From positions 1-64,000 of the IMG/VR virus record IMGVR_UViG_3300031673_000022: a stretch of 64,000 nucleotides of DNA; one strand, written 5' to 3'. Positions 36,786-44,623 of the stretch are shown one piece after another. The notes below the pieces were generated by a model, which was given only the letters and a program-made list of their open reading frames with translations, was not told the DNA's origin and did not search any database. Source of the DNA: a virus. The position numbers and the translations under genes are program-made. Each line of letters opens with the position of its first letter. The stretch's first letter is position 1.

Positions 36786-36840
36786 AGAGTGTCACGCGCG
36801 CCGTCGATGAGAACCGCATCCTGAGTCTAGGAGGTCTTCC

Positions 36841-37317
36841 ATGCCCATCTCGAAGCGTAAACCTGCCCGTAAGCGGCTCAATCGTGCCGCGACTGCTGCT
36901 GCGCTTCGTGCGGCTGCCGACAAGATCGAAGCTACAGGCGTGGTTTCTGCCAAGTACACCATCCCCCAGGTGAACAAGGCGCAGGAAAAAGTCCTCGACC
37001 TGATCGACGGGATCGGCGTAGACCCCAGCCGCGTCAAGGTCGCCGTGGTGGGAGAGGATGGGGCCGACCCAATTCTCTCGGTCACCTCGCGACGAGACAT
37101 CCTGGCCAAGATCAAGGAAGTCCTTTCCAAAGCATTCCCCATCGTGTCCAGCGACCATGGTGAGGTGAGCGTCCGCGTTCGGCAGGTGCTCGCCGCAAGC
37201 GTTCGTGCAGAAATGGTCGACGACTACGAGGACGAGGACGAGTTCGACGACGCGGACGAGTTCGACCTCGACGAAGACGATGAGGCGAGCCTGCTTCTCG
37301 ACTACGAGCCCAGTTGA
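36841..37317 (+). CDS. Leader-bearing small acidic-tailed protein
   Basis: 158 residues with a strong AGGAGGT Shine-Dalgarno. The N-terminus LNRAATAAALRAAADKIEATGVV (core ALRAAA) matches the shared leader. The middle looks like an alpha/beta domain (VKVAVVGEDGADPILSV). The C-terminal 35 residues are strongly acidic, with DEDEFDDADEFDLDEDD. Possibly virion cargo. Confidence 0.7.
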   Translation: MPISKRKPARKRLNRAATAAALRAAADKIEATGVVSAKYTIPQVNKAQEKVLDLIDGIGVDPSRVKVAVVGEDGADPILSVTSRRDILAKIKEVLSKAFPIVSSDHGEVSVRVRQVLAASVRAEMVDDYEDEDEFDDADEFDLDEDDEASLLLDYEPS

Positions 37318-37355
37318 GGGAACCACTAACGCGAGTCTCGCGTTTGGGGTAGGGG

Positions 37356-37907
37356 ATGACGGACGTAGAGTGCTTCTGGTTGGAGCCTATCGATCAGGTG
37401 CGCGTTTCGCTGCGTAGGTATGGTCGAAACAGTCGTTGTGCTGCGGGCAAGTCGTACTGCAATGCCGAAGCTCCTCTAACCACGGTCAGTGCCGAAGACG
37501 CCAACCCCACTGGAGACCTCTGGCCTCACGAGGATCCTAGGTGGCCCACGCGCTGCGCCTCGTGCGGCCACCCCTTCAAAGACCACGACCACTGGCAGCT
37601 ACGCCACGCTCGGCTCTACGGGTCAGAGGGATACACCATGACGCTCCATGAGGCGCCCCCAGGCGCGATGTGGAGCGCTGACTGGTACGAGGGAGGCAGA
37701 ACCCCGGGACCCGATGGAAGATGGCTTGTGGTCCGTCTCCCGAGCGGACAGGACTGGTTCATCGATGGGAACGCGAGCGGGCACCCCGAGCACGTCGCCT
37801 CTTGGACCAGAACAGGGGAGGTTCCCTACGTAACCGTCACGCCTTCGGTGAAGACCGGTGAGTGGCATGGCTGGCTCGTGAACGGGGTGTTCAAGAAGTC
37901 GGGCTGA
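37356..37907 (+). CDS. Zinc-binding phage hypothetical
   Basis: 183 residues. CxxC in TRCASCGHPF plus an upstream Cys pair (RCAAGKSYC) suggest a zinc site. The WYEGG...GPDGRWLVVRLPSGQDWFIDG stretch resembles a conserved phage family of unknown role. Overlaps by 17 bases, tail to tail, with the ART-like gene at 37891. Confidence 0.7.
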   Translation: MTDVECFWLEPIDQVRVSLRRYGRNSRCAAGKSYCNAEAPLTTVSAEDANPTGDLWPHEDPRWPTRCASCGHPFKDHDHWQLRHARLYGSEGYTMTLHEAPPGAMWSADWYEGGRTPGPDGRWLVVRLPSGQDWFIDGNASGHPEHVASWTRTGEVPYVTVTPSVKTGEWHGWLVNGVFKKSG

Positions 37908-38307
37908 GCTTGTCGCGGCCTATGATCTTGATTTGCTTTGGGTCGAACACGAAGCCGGTGAAAGTACCGTCTCGTTCACGTAGCAAGGCCCCGTCGAAGC
38001 CATCCCGACGAAGCTCACCAAGCCCAAGCTGGTTGTACTCGTCCCACCCAGCAGGGTTTCGCAGGTCGACCTTCAACGTAAGGATCTGCCCGCTGCCTTG
38101 CGCCCCCGCATCACCAGACTCGATGGATGCTCGGTCGGAGGTGAACCAGATGATCCCCATCGTCGACTTAGCCAGGCTGAACCTGCTGAACGTGGCTCCA
38201 GTTCCATGAAAGACGGGCTTGGTAACCACTGATCCAGAGGCCGTGAGAAGACACGACGCCGCCGCCCTGAGTGCTAGAGCGACCTGGTCCTTGGTTACTT
38301 GATCCAT
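37891..38307 (-). CDS. Leader-bearing ART-like effector
   Basis: 138 residues from ATG 38307. The leader TKDQVALALRAAASCLLTASG is followed at once by an ART-like domain: KPVFHGTGATFSRF, GIIWFTSD, then LRRDGFDGALLRE and FDPKQIKIIG. This is nearly a minimal leader-plus-ART protein, which makes the modular relation clear. Predicted to use NAD+; catalytic residues are not fully certain. Confidence 0.7.
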   Translation of the reverse strand: MDQVTKDQVALALRAAASCLLTASGSVVTKPVFHGTGATFSRFSLAKSTMGIIWFTSDRASIESGDAGAQGSGQILTLKVDLRNPAGWDEYNQLGLGELRRDGFDGALLRERDGTFTGFVFDPKQIKIIGRDKLSPTS

Positions 38308-38311
38308 ATCG

Positions 38312-39022
38312 TTACCAGTACAGCGGTAGGTGACTCTGAAGCGCGAACACCGTATTGGTACACCAAGGCATCGACCAGCGAAGTACCTGAGGGTTGTCCG
38401 GCGTTCCCTCGGAGATACCCTCGGTCGCAGGCCAGCGTGGGGTCTCACCCGGCCCGAGGCTATGCAGCCCCGACTGGAACAGACCGATGTTGTACGTGTG
38501 AGCAGCCACGCGACAGTTCATCTGGTTGGCCCACTCGACGGCAAATTCCTGCCCACGCACCGCGCAGAAGGTCGCGCAGGTACGGAACCAGAGTAGAGAC
38601 TCCGTTGTCAGCCGATCCTTGATCTGCATGAGCGGACCAAAGAAGTTCGGGTCCTCGAAGGCACGCTTCGTCATGGGTGAGTTCTTCATCCAGACCTTAC
38701 CTGGGCTGCCATGCCCCCAGAACTGGACCTCGCGCAGTGCCTTTGCGCCACCGACAGAAGCTACCCAGGCCAGCGCGTCTGCCCAGTTGTCGAACCCGGC
38801 TACATGGTCGAACCGACGCAGCTTGCGGAACAGCAGGCCACCCGCCCACCAGGAATGGGACAGGCCGAGGTCGATGTCGAGCGAGTCGATCAGCGAGTCG
38901 AACGGATCAGGTGCGGCCTTCTTCAGCGCCTTAGACACGGCCTTCCGATCGCTCGTGTCGTAAATCATGAGACGCAGCCCACCATCCAGGGCCGCACTCT
39001 CTTTGACTGCCAAGGCAGTCAT
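38312..39022 (-). CDS. Caspase-like (clan CD) peptidase-like protein
   Basis: 236 residues. His104 in QFWGHGSPG and Cys149 in LLWFRTCATFCA give the His-Cys dyad order of clan CD/CHAT-type peptidases, with the expected strands (REVQFWGHG, LLWFRTC) and an ALAWVAS helix. A helical DRKAVSKALKKAAPDP stretch precedes the domain. Its start overlaps the gene at 39019. Predicted host-cleaving effector; specificity unknown. Confidence 0.62.
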   Translation of the reverse strand: MTALAVKESAALDGGLRLMIYDTSDRKAVSKALKKAAPDPFDSLIDSLDIDLGLSHSWWAGGLLFRKLRRFDHVAGFDNWADALAWVASVGGAKALREVQFWGHGSPGKVWMKNSPMTKRAFEDPNFFGPLMQIKDRLTTESLLWFRTCATFCAVRGQEFAVEWANQMNCRVAAHTYNIGLFQSGLHSLGPGETPRWPATEGISEGTPDNPQVLRWSMPWCTNTVFALQSHLPLYW

Positions 39023-39576
39023 GCCGGATCCAGAGCGTCCGCCGCCGCACGGAGAGCGGCCACAACCGAAGCGGTCGATGGTTGCTTCTTGCGCTTGTTC
39101 ATGAGCGTGCGGGCGTCTTCGACGAAATCACGAAGGAATTCTTCGGCATCATACTCGTCGATGCCCACTGTCGGACCCCATGTATCGTACCCCTCACGGC
39201 CGCCGGGATCGCTTCCCGGCATCATGCTCAGGGCATGCTTGAAAGCCTCGCTGGCCATCTCCTCGCCGACGAGGAAGCTGAACACGTCGCCGTCACCCTT
39301 GGGATCCTCGATACCGAAGTTCTCGTACCTGGGGTCGGCGCGCGATTCCTCGATCTCTCCTTCGATCAGGGCCATGAGCTTGCGGTCCCGCAGGAGCTTC
39401 TGTGCAAGATCGCGAGGCTTGGTCTTGAGTTCGTAGTAATCTGTTTCCTGCCCGCGGTCGTACTCGTGATGAATCTCGATGCCATCATCAAAGAAGCGGA
39501 TGAACTCCTTATCGATGGGGGCGCTTGCCAAGATCGAGGACAGCGCCCGAAGCGCTCGTTTGATTTCGTTCTTCAT
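39019..39576 (-). CDS. Protein with leader-like motif at both ends
   Basis: 185 residues from ATG 39576 (GAGGAACC upstream). The N-terminus IKRALRALSSILASAP resembles the leader; the C-terminus PSTASVVAALRAAADALDPA is an even better match. In between is a mixed domain without catalytic motif. A leader at the C-terminus argues that the helix is a binding or targeting element that can act at either end. Confidence 0.65.
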   Translation of the reverse strand: MKNEIKRALRALSSILASAPIDKEFIRFFDDGIEIHHEYDRGQETDYYELKTKPRDLAQKLLRDRKLMALIEGEIEESRADPRYENFGIEDPKGDGDVFSFLVGEEMASEAFKHALSMMPGSDPGGREGYDTWGPTVGIDEYDAEEFLRDFVEDARTLMNKRKKQPSTASVVAALRAAADALDPA

Positions 39577-39583
39577 TGGTTCC

Positions 39584-41221
39584 TCAAACGCGCAGCTTGC
39601 GACGTAGCTTCGCGGGGTCCACGTCAAAGTTCCAGTAACCGTCTGCGTCCTCGTAGGCGGTGTACTTGCCGTCCTTGCTCTCGAAGTCGAGCTTGACGTT
39701 GAGGTCATCGAAGCCGTCAAGGAACTCCGCGAAAGCAGCGACGCTCACGTCTCTGCCGTAGGGGTTGTCCAGATTGAGGCGCTCGGTGTCGATCTCGATC
39801 TCGATCTCGCCGGTCTCCCCAAGGCTGAAGCCGCGACGAGCACGAATGCCGTCTACGAACTCCATCTCGCCAACCTCGTCGATGGCTTCCTGGATGTCGC
39901 GCTCGTCCTTACCTGCCGCGAAGGCGTCGGCGATGGCTTCCGCCAGGTCCTCGTTCTCACGCTCACGGTTGGAGGACGCGAAGTCTTCGAGGCTGTTGTG
40001 CGAGTGCGTGATGGCATCACCAAGCCCCTGGGCGACTTCACCTGCCATGTACCCATCTGGGTCCTTGTAGTTCTCCATGTACTCGTCGACGGCTTCTCGC
40101 ACGAGGTCGTTGCTCATGCTGGCCAGCGCGTCGGCGGCTTCCTCGACGCTCTCGTAGGCGTTCTCCTCGACGGCAGTACGAAGCTGTACGTAAGCGGACC
40201 CGAGACGGGTGTGCTTGTCCAGCGCGCCACGAAGAGCCTTGAGATCGAGTCCATCGATGTTGTCCAAGTCGCCGTCATTGATGCCGACGCCGTGGCCTTC
40301 CTGCGTCATGAACATGAGGAACGGGGCATCGTTTTGGAGTGCCTGAGAGGCAGCATCGGGGCCAGCCAACTCCGTCAGCACCTCTTCTGCCGCTGCCTGA
40401 TACTCACCAGCCGCGCGCGTCACCTCGGAAGACAGTTCGATGTCTGACCCACGGATGAGGTTGTTGAGGATGTCTGAGCCGTACTCGTCAGAGAACATCG
40501 TCTCGACGGCCATCCCGACAAGCTGTTCCAGCGTGCTGTTGCCGATCTCACCGCCGCTGGCAATGAGCTTGGACAGCGCGGACGCACGTACGCCCTTGGT
40601 CTTCTTGGTCTTCTTCTTGTTGAGCATGGAAGCTGATCTCCGAACGTGAGATGCAAACGCGAGGTGCGCCGCCTTGTGGTCGCCGTCAGTCAAGACTGCG
40701 CCGTAGAGCTTAGCCAAGGCGCGTTTCGCCACCTTGGACTTCATTTTGTTGTGCGCGATGATGAAGGAACGAGCCATCGTCTTGCCTGCCGCGCGATGTC
40801 CTTTGGCCTCAATGAGAGAATCCAGCTTATCACGGATCTTCTCGACCATGTGCTGGACTCGCTTGCCTTGCTTCTTGGAGACAGGGCGCTTCTTGGTCTT
40901 GCCCTTCTTTTGGAGCCGTTCGCTCTCGCGCTCGTCCGCCTCGCCCCAGGTATAGCTGTCCGCGCCCTGCGGGACGATGACTACGTTCTGTCCCTGGATG
41001 CGGATGCGGAACTGCGAGGGCAGCGTAACGGGCTGGCTGAACTTCTTGCCCTTCTCGGGGCCGCTGGTCCACTCGAAGGTCACGCGACCGTGGTACGCAC
41101 CCCTGGTCTTCTTCGGCTGTTGCGTGATGCGGATGGGCTTCTTGCGCCACGTCTTACGCCGCTCAGCCCGCTGCTCAGCTTGACGTCGCTGCGTCTTCGT
41201 TTGTTTGAAACGTTTGGGCAA
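39584..41221 (-). CDS. Large hypothetical with paralogous beta domain
   Basis: 545 residues. A very basic N-terminus (30 residues) is followed by a domain (28-97, RITQQPKKTRG to TWGEADE) that is paralogous to residues 160-230 of the 606-residue protein at 16295. A Lys-rich linker and a long acidic, helical C-terminal half follow. Probably a virion protein; no enzyme motif. Confidence 0.66.
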   Translation of the reverse strand: MPKRFKQTKTQRRQAEQRAERRKTWRKKPIRITQQPKKTRGAYHGRVTFEWTSGPEKGKKFSQPVTLPSQFRIRIQGQNVVIVPQGADSYTWGEADERESERLQKKGKTKKRPVSKKQGKRVQHMVEKIRDKLDSLIEAKGHRAAGKTMARSFIIAHNKMKSKVAKRALAKLYGAVLTDGDHKAAHLAFASHVRRSASMLNKKKTKKTKGVRASALSKLIASGGEIGNSTLEQLVGMAVETMFSDEYGSDILNNLIRGSDIELSSEVTRAAGEYQAAAEEVLTELAGPDAASQALQNDAPFLMFMTQEGHGVGINDGDLDNIDGLDLKALRGALDKHTRLGSAYVQLRTAVEENAYESVEEAADALASMSNDLVREAVDEYMENYKDPDGYMAGEVAQGLGDAITHSHNSLEDFASSNRERENEDLAEAIADAFAAGKDERDIQEAIDEVGEMEFVDGIRARRGFSLGETGEIEIEIDTERLNLDNPYGRDVSVAAFAEFLDGFDDLNVKLDFESKDGKYTAYEDADGYWNFDVDPAKLRRKLRV

Positions 41222-41456
41222 GGCCGCTCCCTTGCTATAGGGTGGCTACCTACGAACAGGATGGGCACATGAAACGACGTGGGTTCCTGGGAATGCTTGG
41301 GATCGCCATACCATTGTGCAGGGAGTGACGTTGAACTCCATCTACCTGTACTGGTCAGGATTGAGGCTCTGCTTAGCGAGCAGCAGGGCTGCCGTTTTCC
41401 TGAGCGTCTCGATCTTTTGGGCGTCTCGATCCATAGGTTAGGTTGCATACTGGCAT
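41222..41456 (+). other. Divergent intergenic region with micro-ORFs
   Basis: 235 bases between divergent genes. Two tiny frames exist: one at 41270 with a Tat-signal-like start MKRRGFLGMLGIAIPLC, and one TTG-initiated at 41331 with a hydrophobic tail. Neither is long enough to call. A CATACT sits just before the 41457 start, without a clear -35. Confidence 0.35.
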
Positions 41457-42707
41457 ATGACCCCAGCCGAACGTACCCAGACTGCCCGTGTTCTCAGAGC
41501 AGCTGCCGCCGTTTTGGCGGCCCCTTCGGAGGTAGCTGTTCTCAAAGAGCTAAAGAAGCTGGCAAGCAAGAAAAAGAGCAAAGCGCTCTTTTCCCCCGAT
41601 GTGCTAATCGAGGCGCTAAGGAGGACAGACCCGGCCTGGAGGCTGGAAGGCAAGGTTACCTTAGACGGACTGGACAGCGAGAACCTGCGCTACGCTCTTC
41701 TGCGCGCCAAAACGCCTGAGTTTTACAGCACTAAGATTGACGACGTCGGAAGTTCGGCCCATTTCGCCTTCCAACCTAGTAATAGGGCGGGCGTATCCTA
41801 CGAGGAATGGAAGGAGGCCGTGGGAACGGCTATAGAAAAGAAGTCAAAGAAGGGCCTGCCAACACAGCCAAAAGAGGGCCAGATCTACTACGAAGACCTG
41901 GAGGTACGCCCCCTTCTCAGGACGACCTCTGGCATCTTTGATGGGTGGGTGTTTCAAAACGCTAAGGTTGGCATTTGGCAGTGGACCTTCCTCGCCCCTG
42001 GCGGCCACACCTATCACGTTTTGGGCGGCAAAAATGCACCGGTAGACGACCCCGCGATTTGGGGGTGGCTGTACAAAACCGTCAAGGACCTGCCTGACCG
42101 CGCCCAGGCCACACTTGATGGGGTAGATGTGGCGGGCATAGAGAAGGAACAAAATACACGCTCTAGGCTCGGGCTCGGGGACCGTCCGGTAACTGTGGGG
42201 GCGGTGGGGACATGTGCGGTATGCGACAAGGTGCAAAAGCTGCGCAATGGGCGCATGGTTCATCACGGCTACCTACGGCCCGGCTACGGGTCCATCTATG
42301 GGACATGCGCCGGTTCAAAGCAGCCTCCCTACGAGGTTAGCCCCGAAGGCTGCTACTTGGCGGCTGCGCACTACGAAAAAGTAGCCAGAGGCATCGACGA
42401 GGCTATCGCCCACGTAAAGCAAGGTAAAGGCTACCAGGTGGTCAAGCTCACAAGCCCAGGCGGAAGCCAGAAGCCGTACCGAGTATCGCCTACCTCCGTT
42501 GCCGAAACAAGCGAGAGTCTTAGCCGTGCCGAGATGCGGTCGCTCCCTAACCTCTACGTAGGCACAGACCCGGCGGTCGCCTGGCCCGCAGTCGTTACTG
42601 ACTACGTGTCGTCTAGGAAGAAGGAGCAAACGCAGCTGTACTCAGAGGCAAAGCGAATGAAGAAAAAGGCGGCGGCGTGGGTGCCTACGCCGCCCCTGGG
42701 GGCTTGA
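41457..42707 (+). CDS. Leader-bearing zinc-motif protein
   Basis: 416 residues. The leader RTQTARVLRAAAAVLAAP begins at residue 6. A Cys/His group near 244-275 (CAVCDKVQKLRNG...HHGY...CAGS) suggests a zinc site. The rest lacks known catalytic motifs. The leader DNA is nearly identical to that of the next gene (CTCAGAGCAGCTGCC shared), implying recent duplication. Stop and next start overlap as TGATG. Confidence 0.68.
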   Translation: MTPAERTQTARVLRAAAAVLAAPSEVAVLKELKKLASKKKSKALFSPDVLIEALRRTDPAWRLEGKVTLDGLDSENLRYALLRAKTPEFYSTKIDDVGSSAHFAFQPSNRAGVSYEEWKEAVGTAIEKKSKKGLPTQPKEGQIYYEDLEVRPLLRTTSGIFDGWVFQNAKVGIWQWTFLAPGGHTYHVLGGKNAPVDDPAIWGWLYKTVKDLPDRAQATLDGVDVAGIEKEQNTRSRLGLGDRPVTVGAVGTCAVCDKVQKLRNGRMVHHGYLRPGYGSIYGTCAGSKQPPYEVSPEGCYLAAAHYEKVARGIDEAIAHVKQGKGYQVVKLTSPGGSQKPYRVSPTSVAETSESLSRAEMRSLPNLYVGTDPAVAWPAVVTDYVSSRKKEQTQLYSEAKRMKKKAAAWVPTPPLGA

Positions 42708-43174
42708 TGAGACAGTTACAGCGCACACAAGTTGCCCGCGCGCTCAGAGCAGCTGCCCGCGTTTTGGCTAGCGAGCTGGCGTACCCGAAAGAGATGCGCG
42801 ACAGCATCATGCGCAAGGTCAGGGCTGGTCCCGATGAGCGGCTTGCGCGCGAGGACGATCGGCTCCGGCACGAAGCTGTCCCACGACTTGCCCATGAAGC
42901 CGGCGCCCTCGTGCTCGTAGTCGTCACCGGCCAACCAGTGCCCCAACACCTCGGCGATGTCCGGCTCTTTCGACAAACCGTAAGGCGGGTCCGTAACAAC
43001 CGCGTCCACCGCGTTGTCGGGGAGAGCGCCGTTCTTGGGCAAGCGCCACATGCGAGGCTTCGGGTTGCCCTCCTGCACCCGCGCGGTCACCGAACCGATC
43101 TCGATGAAGCCGAAGCCCATTACCGCGGGCTTGAAGAAGCTGGGTTCCCTCGCTCAAAGGCGAAGATGTGGTGA
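42707..43174 (+). CDS. Leader fused to antisense methyltransferase DNA
   Basis: 155 residues from ATG 42707. The first 25 residues ([19 protein letters not shown]) are the shared leader. The rest is low-complexity Arg/His/Val-rich and reads the opposite strand of a DNA-methyltransferase fragment (42860-43120). TGATG junctions at both ends suggest translation continues, but this downstream part looks like a shadow frame. Probably a recombination product. Confidence 0.45.
   Translation: MRQLQRTQVARALRAAARVLASELAYPKEMRDSIMRKVRAGPDERLAREDDRLRHEAVPRLAHEAGALVLVVVTGQPVPQHLGDVRLFRQTVRRVRNNRVHRVVGESAVLGQAPHARLRVALLHPRGHRTDLDEAEAHYRGLEEAGFPRSKAKMW
42860..43120 (-). pseudogene. DNA methyltransferase fragment (antisense)
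   Basis: On the minus strand the translation includes [18 protein letters not shown] (DPPY at 42980-42991) and [17 protein letters not shown], the usual order of N-terminal motifs in phage N6-adenine/N4-cytosine methyltransferases. The similarity stops near 42860, where RVLKPGG-type motifs should follow. No start or C-terminal half is present, so it is a remnant inserted inverted into a leader gene. Confidence 0.7.
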
Positions 43175-43671
43175 TGGACGCCCGGACCCGAGCCTCTGTT
43201 GTTGCCTCACTGCGCTCTGCTGCCGCGGCAGTCCTCGCGCGCGAGGAACCCGCGGACATCACGTACCGGGGCCGTTTTAGTGGGGGCTGGAACCCCGTCT
43301 ACAAGCTCCTCGTGTACGAAGGTGGCAAGAAGGTCGGCGGCATCCTCCTCATCGAGGGATTGAGCCCGTGGTCCCGACAAAACATCCCTTGCCCCGACGA
43401 CGTGAGGGCTCTCATCGATCATGGGGCTGACGAGAAGGCAAATATTTGGATGGTCGACGGAGCGTTCTTGGACGAGAACCTGCACAATCAGGGCATCGGC
43501 AAGGAGATGTACCGCCGTGCCTTCGCGGCCATCGTCAAGAAGAAGGGTCCTTGCTTCTTCGTCCCGACCTACTGCGAGCTTGGCAGCGGTACCTCGAAGG
43601 CTGCGCGTCGAGTGTGGAAGTCCCTGAGTCGGGAGTTCACGTCCTCGGGCGACGTCTTCTACGTGAAGTAA
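43174..43671 (+). CDS. Leader-bearing GNAT-like acetyltransferase
   Basis: 165 residues from ATG 43174, which overlaps the previous stop (TGATG). Leader: TRASVVASLRSAAAAVLARE. The GNAT acetyl-CoA-binding motif is seen in AFLDENLHNQGIGKEMYRRAF (V-x-x-x-x-[QR]-x-x-G-x-[GA]; here NQGIGKEM). Preceding beta strands include WMVDGAFLDE. Likely acetylates a host or virion target; substrate unknown. Confidence 0.75.
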   Translation: MDARTRASVVASLRSAAAAVLAREEPADITYRGRFSGGWNPVYKLLVYEGGKKVGGILLIEGLSPWSRQNIPCPDDVRALIDHGADEKANIWMVDGAFLDENLHNQGIGKEMYRRAFAAIVKKKGPCFFVPTYCELGSGTSKAARRVWKSLSREFTSSGDVFYVK

Positions 43672-43679
43672 TCCCTATA

Positions 43680-43714
43680 GGGACAATCTCGGGGGTTGCG
43701 GGCTGGATTGTCCC
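43680..43714 (+). terminator. Hairpin after the plus-strand run
   Basis: GGGACAATC pairs with GATTGTCCC around a 17-base loop directly after the GNAT gene. No T tract, so only a possible terminator. Confidence 0.4.
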
Positions 43715-43725
43715 CAAAAGGAAAA

Positions 43726-43745
43726 GGGGAGCCCGAAGGCTCCCC
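43726..43745 (-). terminator. TTCG-loop terminator for the minus-strand operon
   Basis: Read on the minus strand, GGGGAGCC-TTCG-GGCTCCCC is followed by TTTTCCTTTT. This is an extra-stable tetraloop hairpin with a T-rich tail, placed after the gene ending at 43769. Confidence 0.75.
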
Positions 43746-43768
43746 TCTCCCAAGGCCACGAGCCCGAA

Positions 43769-44110
43769 CTACGCGACGACGATGCGCGAGTCAGTGGCAG
43801 CGAGGTTGCCGAGCACCGCAGTGCCCGCCTCCCACGACGCGGCGATGACGAAGGATCCGCCCGCGGTCGACTGCACCGCGAGGGCCTTCTTTTTGTCAGA
43901 GCCAGTCAGCGACGCGGGAGCGCACAAGTTGTGACCGAGAACTGCCCGTTGCGCGTGTCCCCGACCTTCATGATGAAGTCGCCATCGGGCACCGATACTC
44001 CGATGAGTCTGGAGCCGACGTCGGCAGTCACCTAGCGCTACAAAGTAGTTCCGCTTGCCGTCTATGACCTGTTGGATAGCCTCAGACGCTGATTTGTTCT
44101 TCTTCTTCAT
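43769..44110 (-). pseudogene. Protein with compensating frameshifts
   Basis: The open frame is 113 residues, but residues 28-65 are Arg/His-rich and look like a shadow. In the +1 frame the same DNA (44031 to about 43918) gives GTG-started MTADVGSRLIGVSVPDGDF...VGDTRNGQFSVTTCA, which joins naturally to the original frame (PASLTGSDKKKALAVQST). Two compensating shifts (+1 near 44031, -1 near CTCCCG at 43918) would restore one continuous protein. This could be real indels, sequencing errors or programmed shifts. The product is unknown; the C-terminal part looks like a small beta protein. Confidence 0.5.
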
Positions 44111-44309
44111 TTGCGTCCTTAGCTTCGACGACGTCTGTGGCTCTGTCTGCGTTCTCGATTACGGATTCGATCTCGTCGCCAAGGCGATCGAACGCCTTGG
44201 GAGCTTCATCAAGCGCGTCCACAAAAGAGCGAAGCGCCTGACGCGAGGCACGAATGCCCCGCGTCAGCGCTTTCTCGACAAAGCGGACAGTCTTTCGACC
44301 GGCGCTCAT
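44082..44309 (-). CDS. Small hypothetical, acidic tail
   Basis: 75 residues, basic helix in the first half and acidic KDANEEEEQ end. Start overlaps the stop of the gene at 44306. No family recognised. Confidence 0.65.
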   Translation of the reverse strand: MSAGRKTVRFVEKALTRGIRASRQALRSFVDALDEAPKAFDRLGDEIESVIENADRATDVVEAKDANEEEEQISV

Positions 44310-44611
44310 GCCTTGCCTTGCTGCTCCAAGCGAGTGACGCAGAGCTTGCGCTGGAGCTTGATGCCCTTGAGCGTGTCCTTGTACGGGCCTTCGGCCTGCA
44401 AAAGCTCCGCCTTCAGGTCGAGGACAGCCTCGTCGTTGGCGCGCGCGTCATCGGTCTCCTTCTCGTGCATTGAAAGGCGCACAAGGCGACCCTTCAACTC
44501 CTTCTCACCCTCACCCAGGATCGAGTCCACGACTTCCTGGCCGCAGGCATCCGCGACCTTCTTCTCGAACTTCTGCGCGGGACTGAGGGCTTCCTTCTTC
44601 GGCTTAGCCAT
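44306..44611 (-). CDS. Small coiled-coil hypothetical
   Basis: 101 residues, highly charged helices (GEKELKGRLVRLSMHEKETDD). Lies directly downstream of recA in the same operon. No family recognised. Confidence 0.65.
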   Translation of the reverse strand: MAKPKKEALSPAQKFEKKVADACGQEVVDSILGEGEKELKGRLVRLSMHEKETDDARANDEAVLDLKAELLQAEGPYKDTLKGIKLQRKLCVTRLEQQGKA

Positions 44612-44623
44612 GACTGATTACCC

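Noticed and set aside
41270-41329. Tat-signal-like 19-residue peptide
   Set aside because: Starts MKRRGFLGML but stops at once; no mature protein follows.
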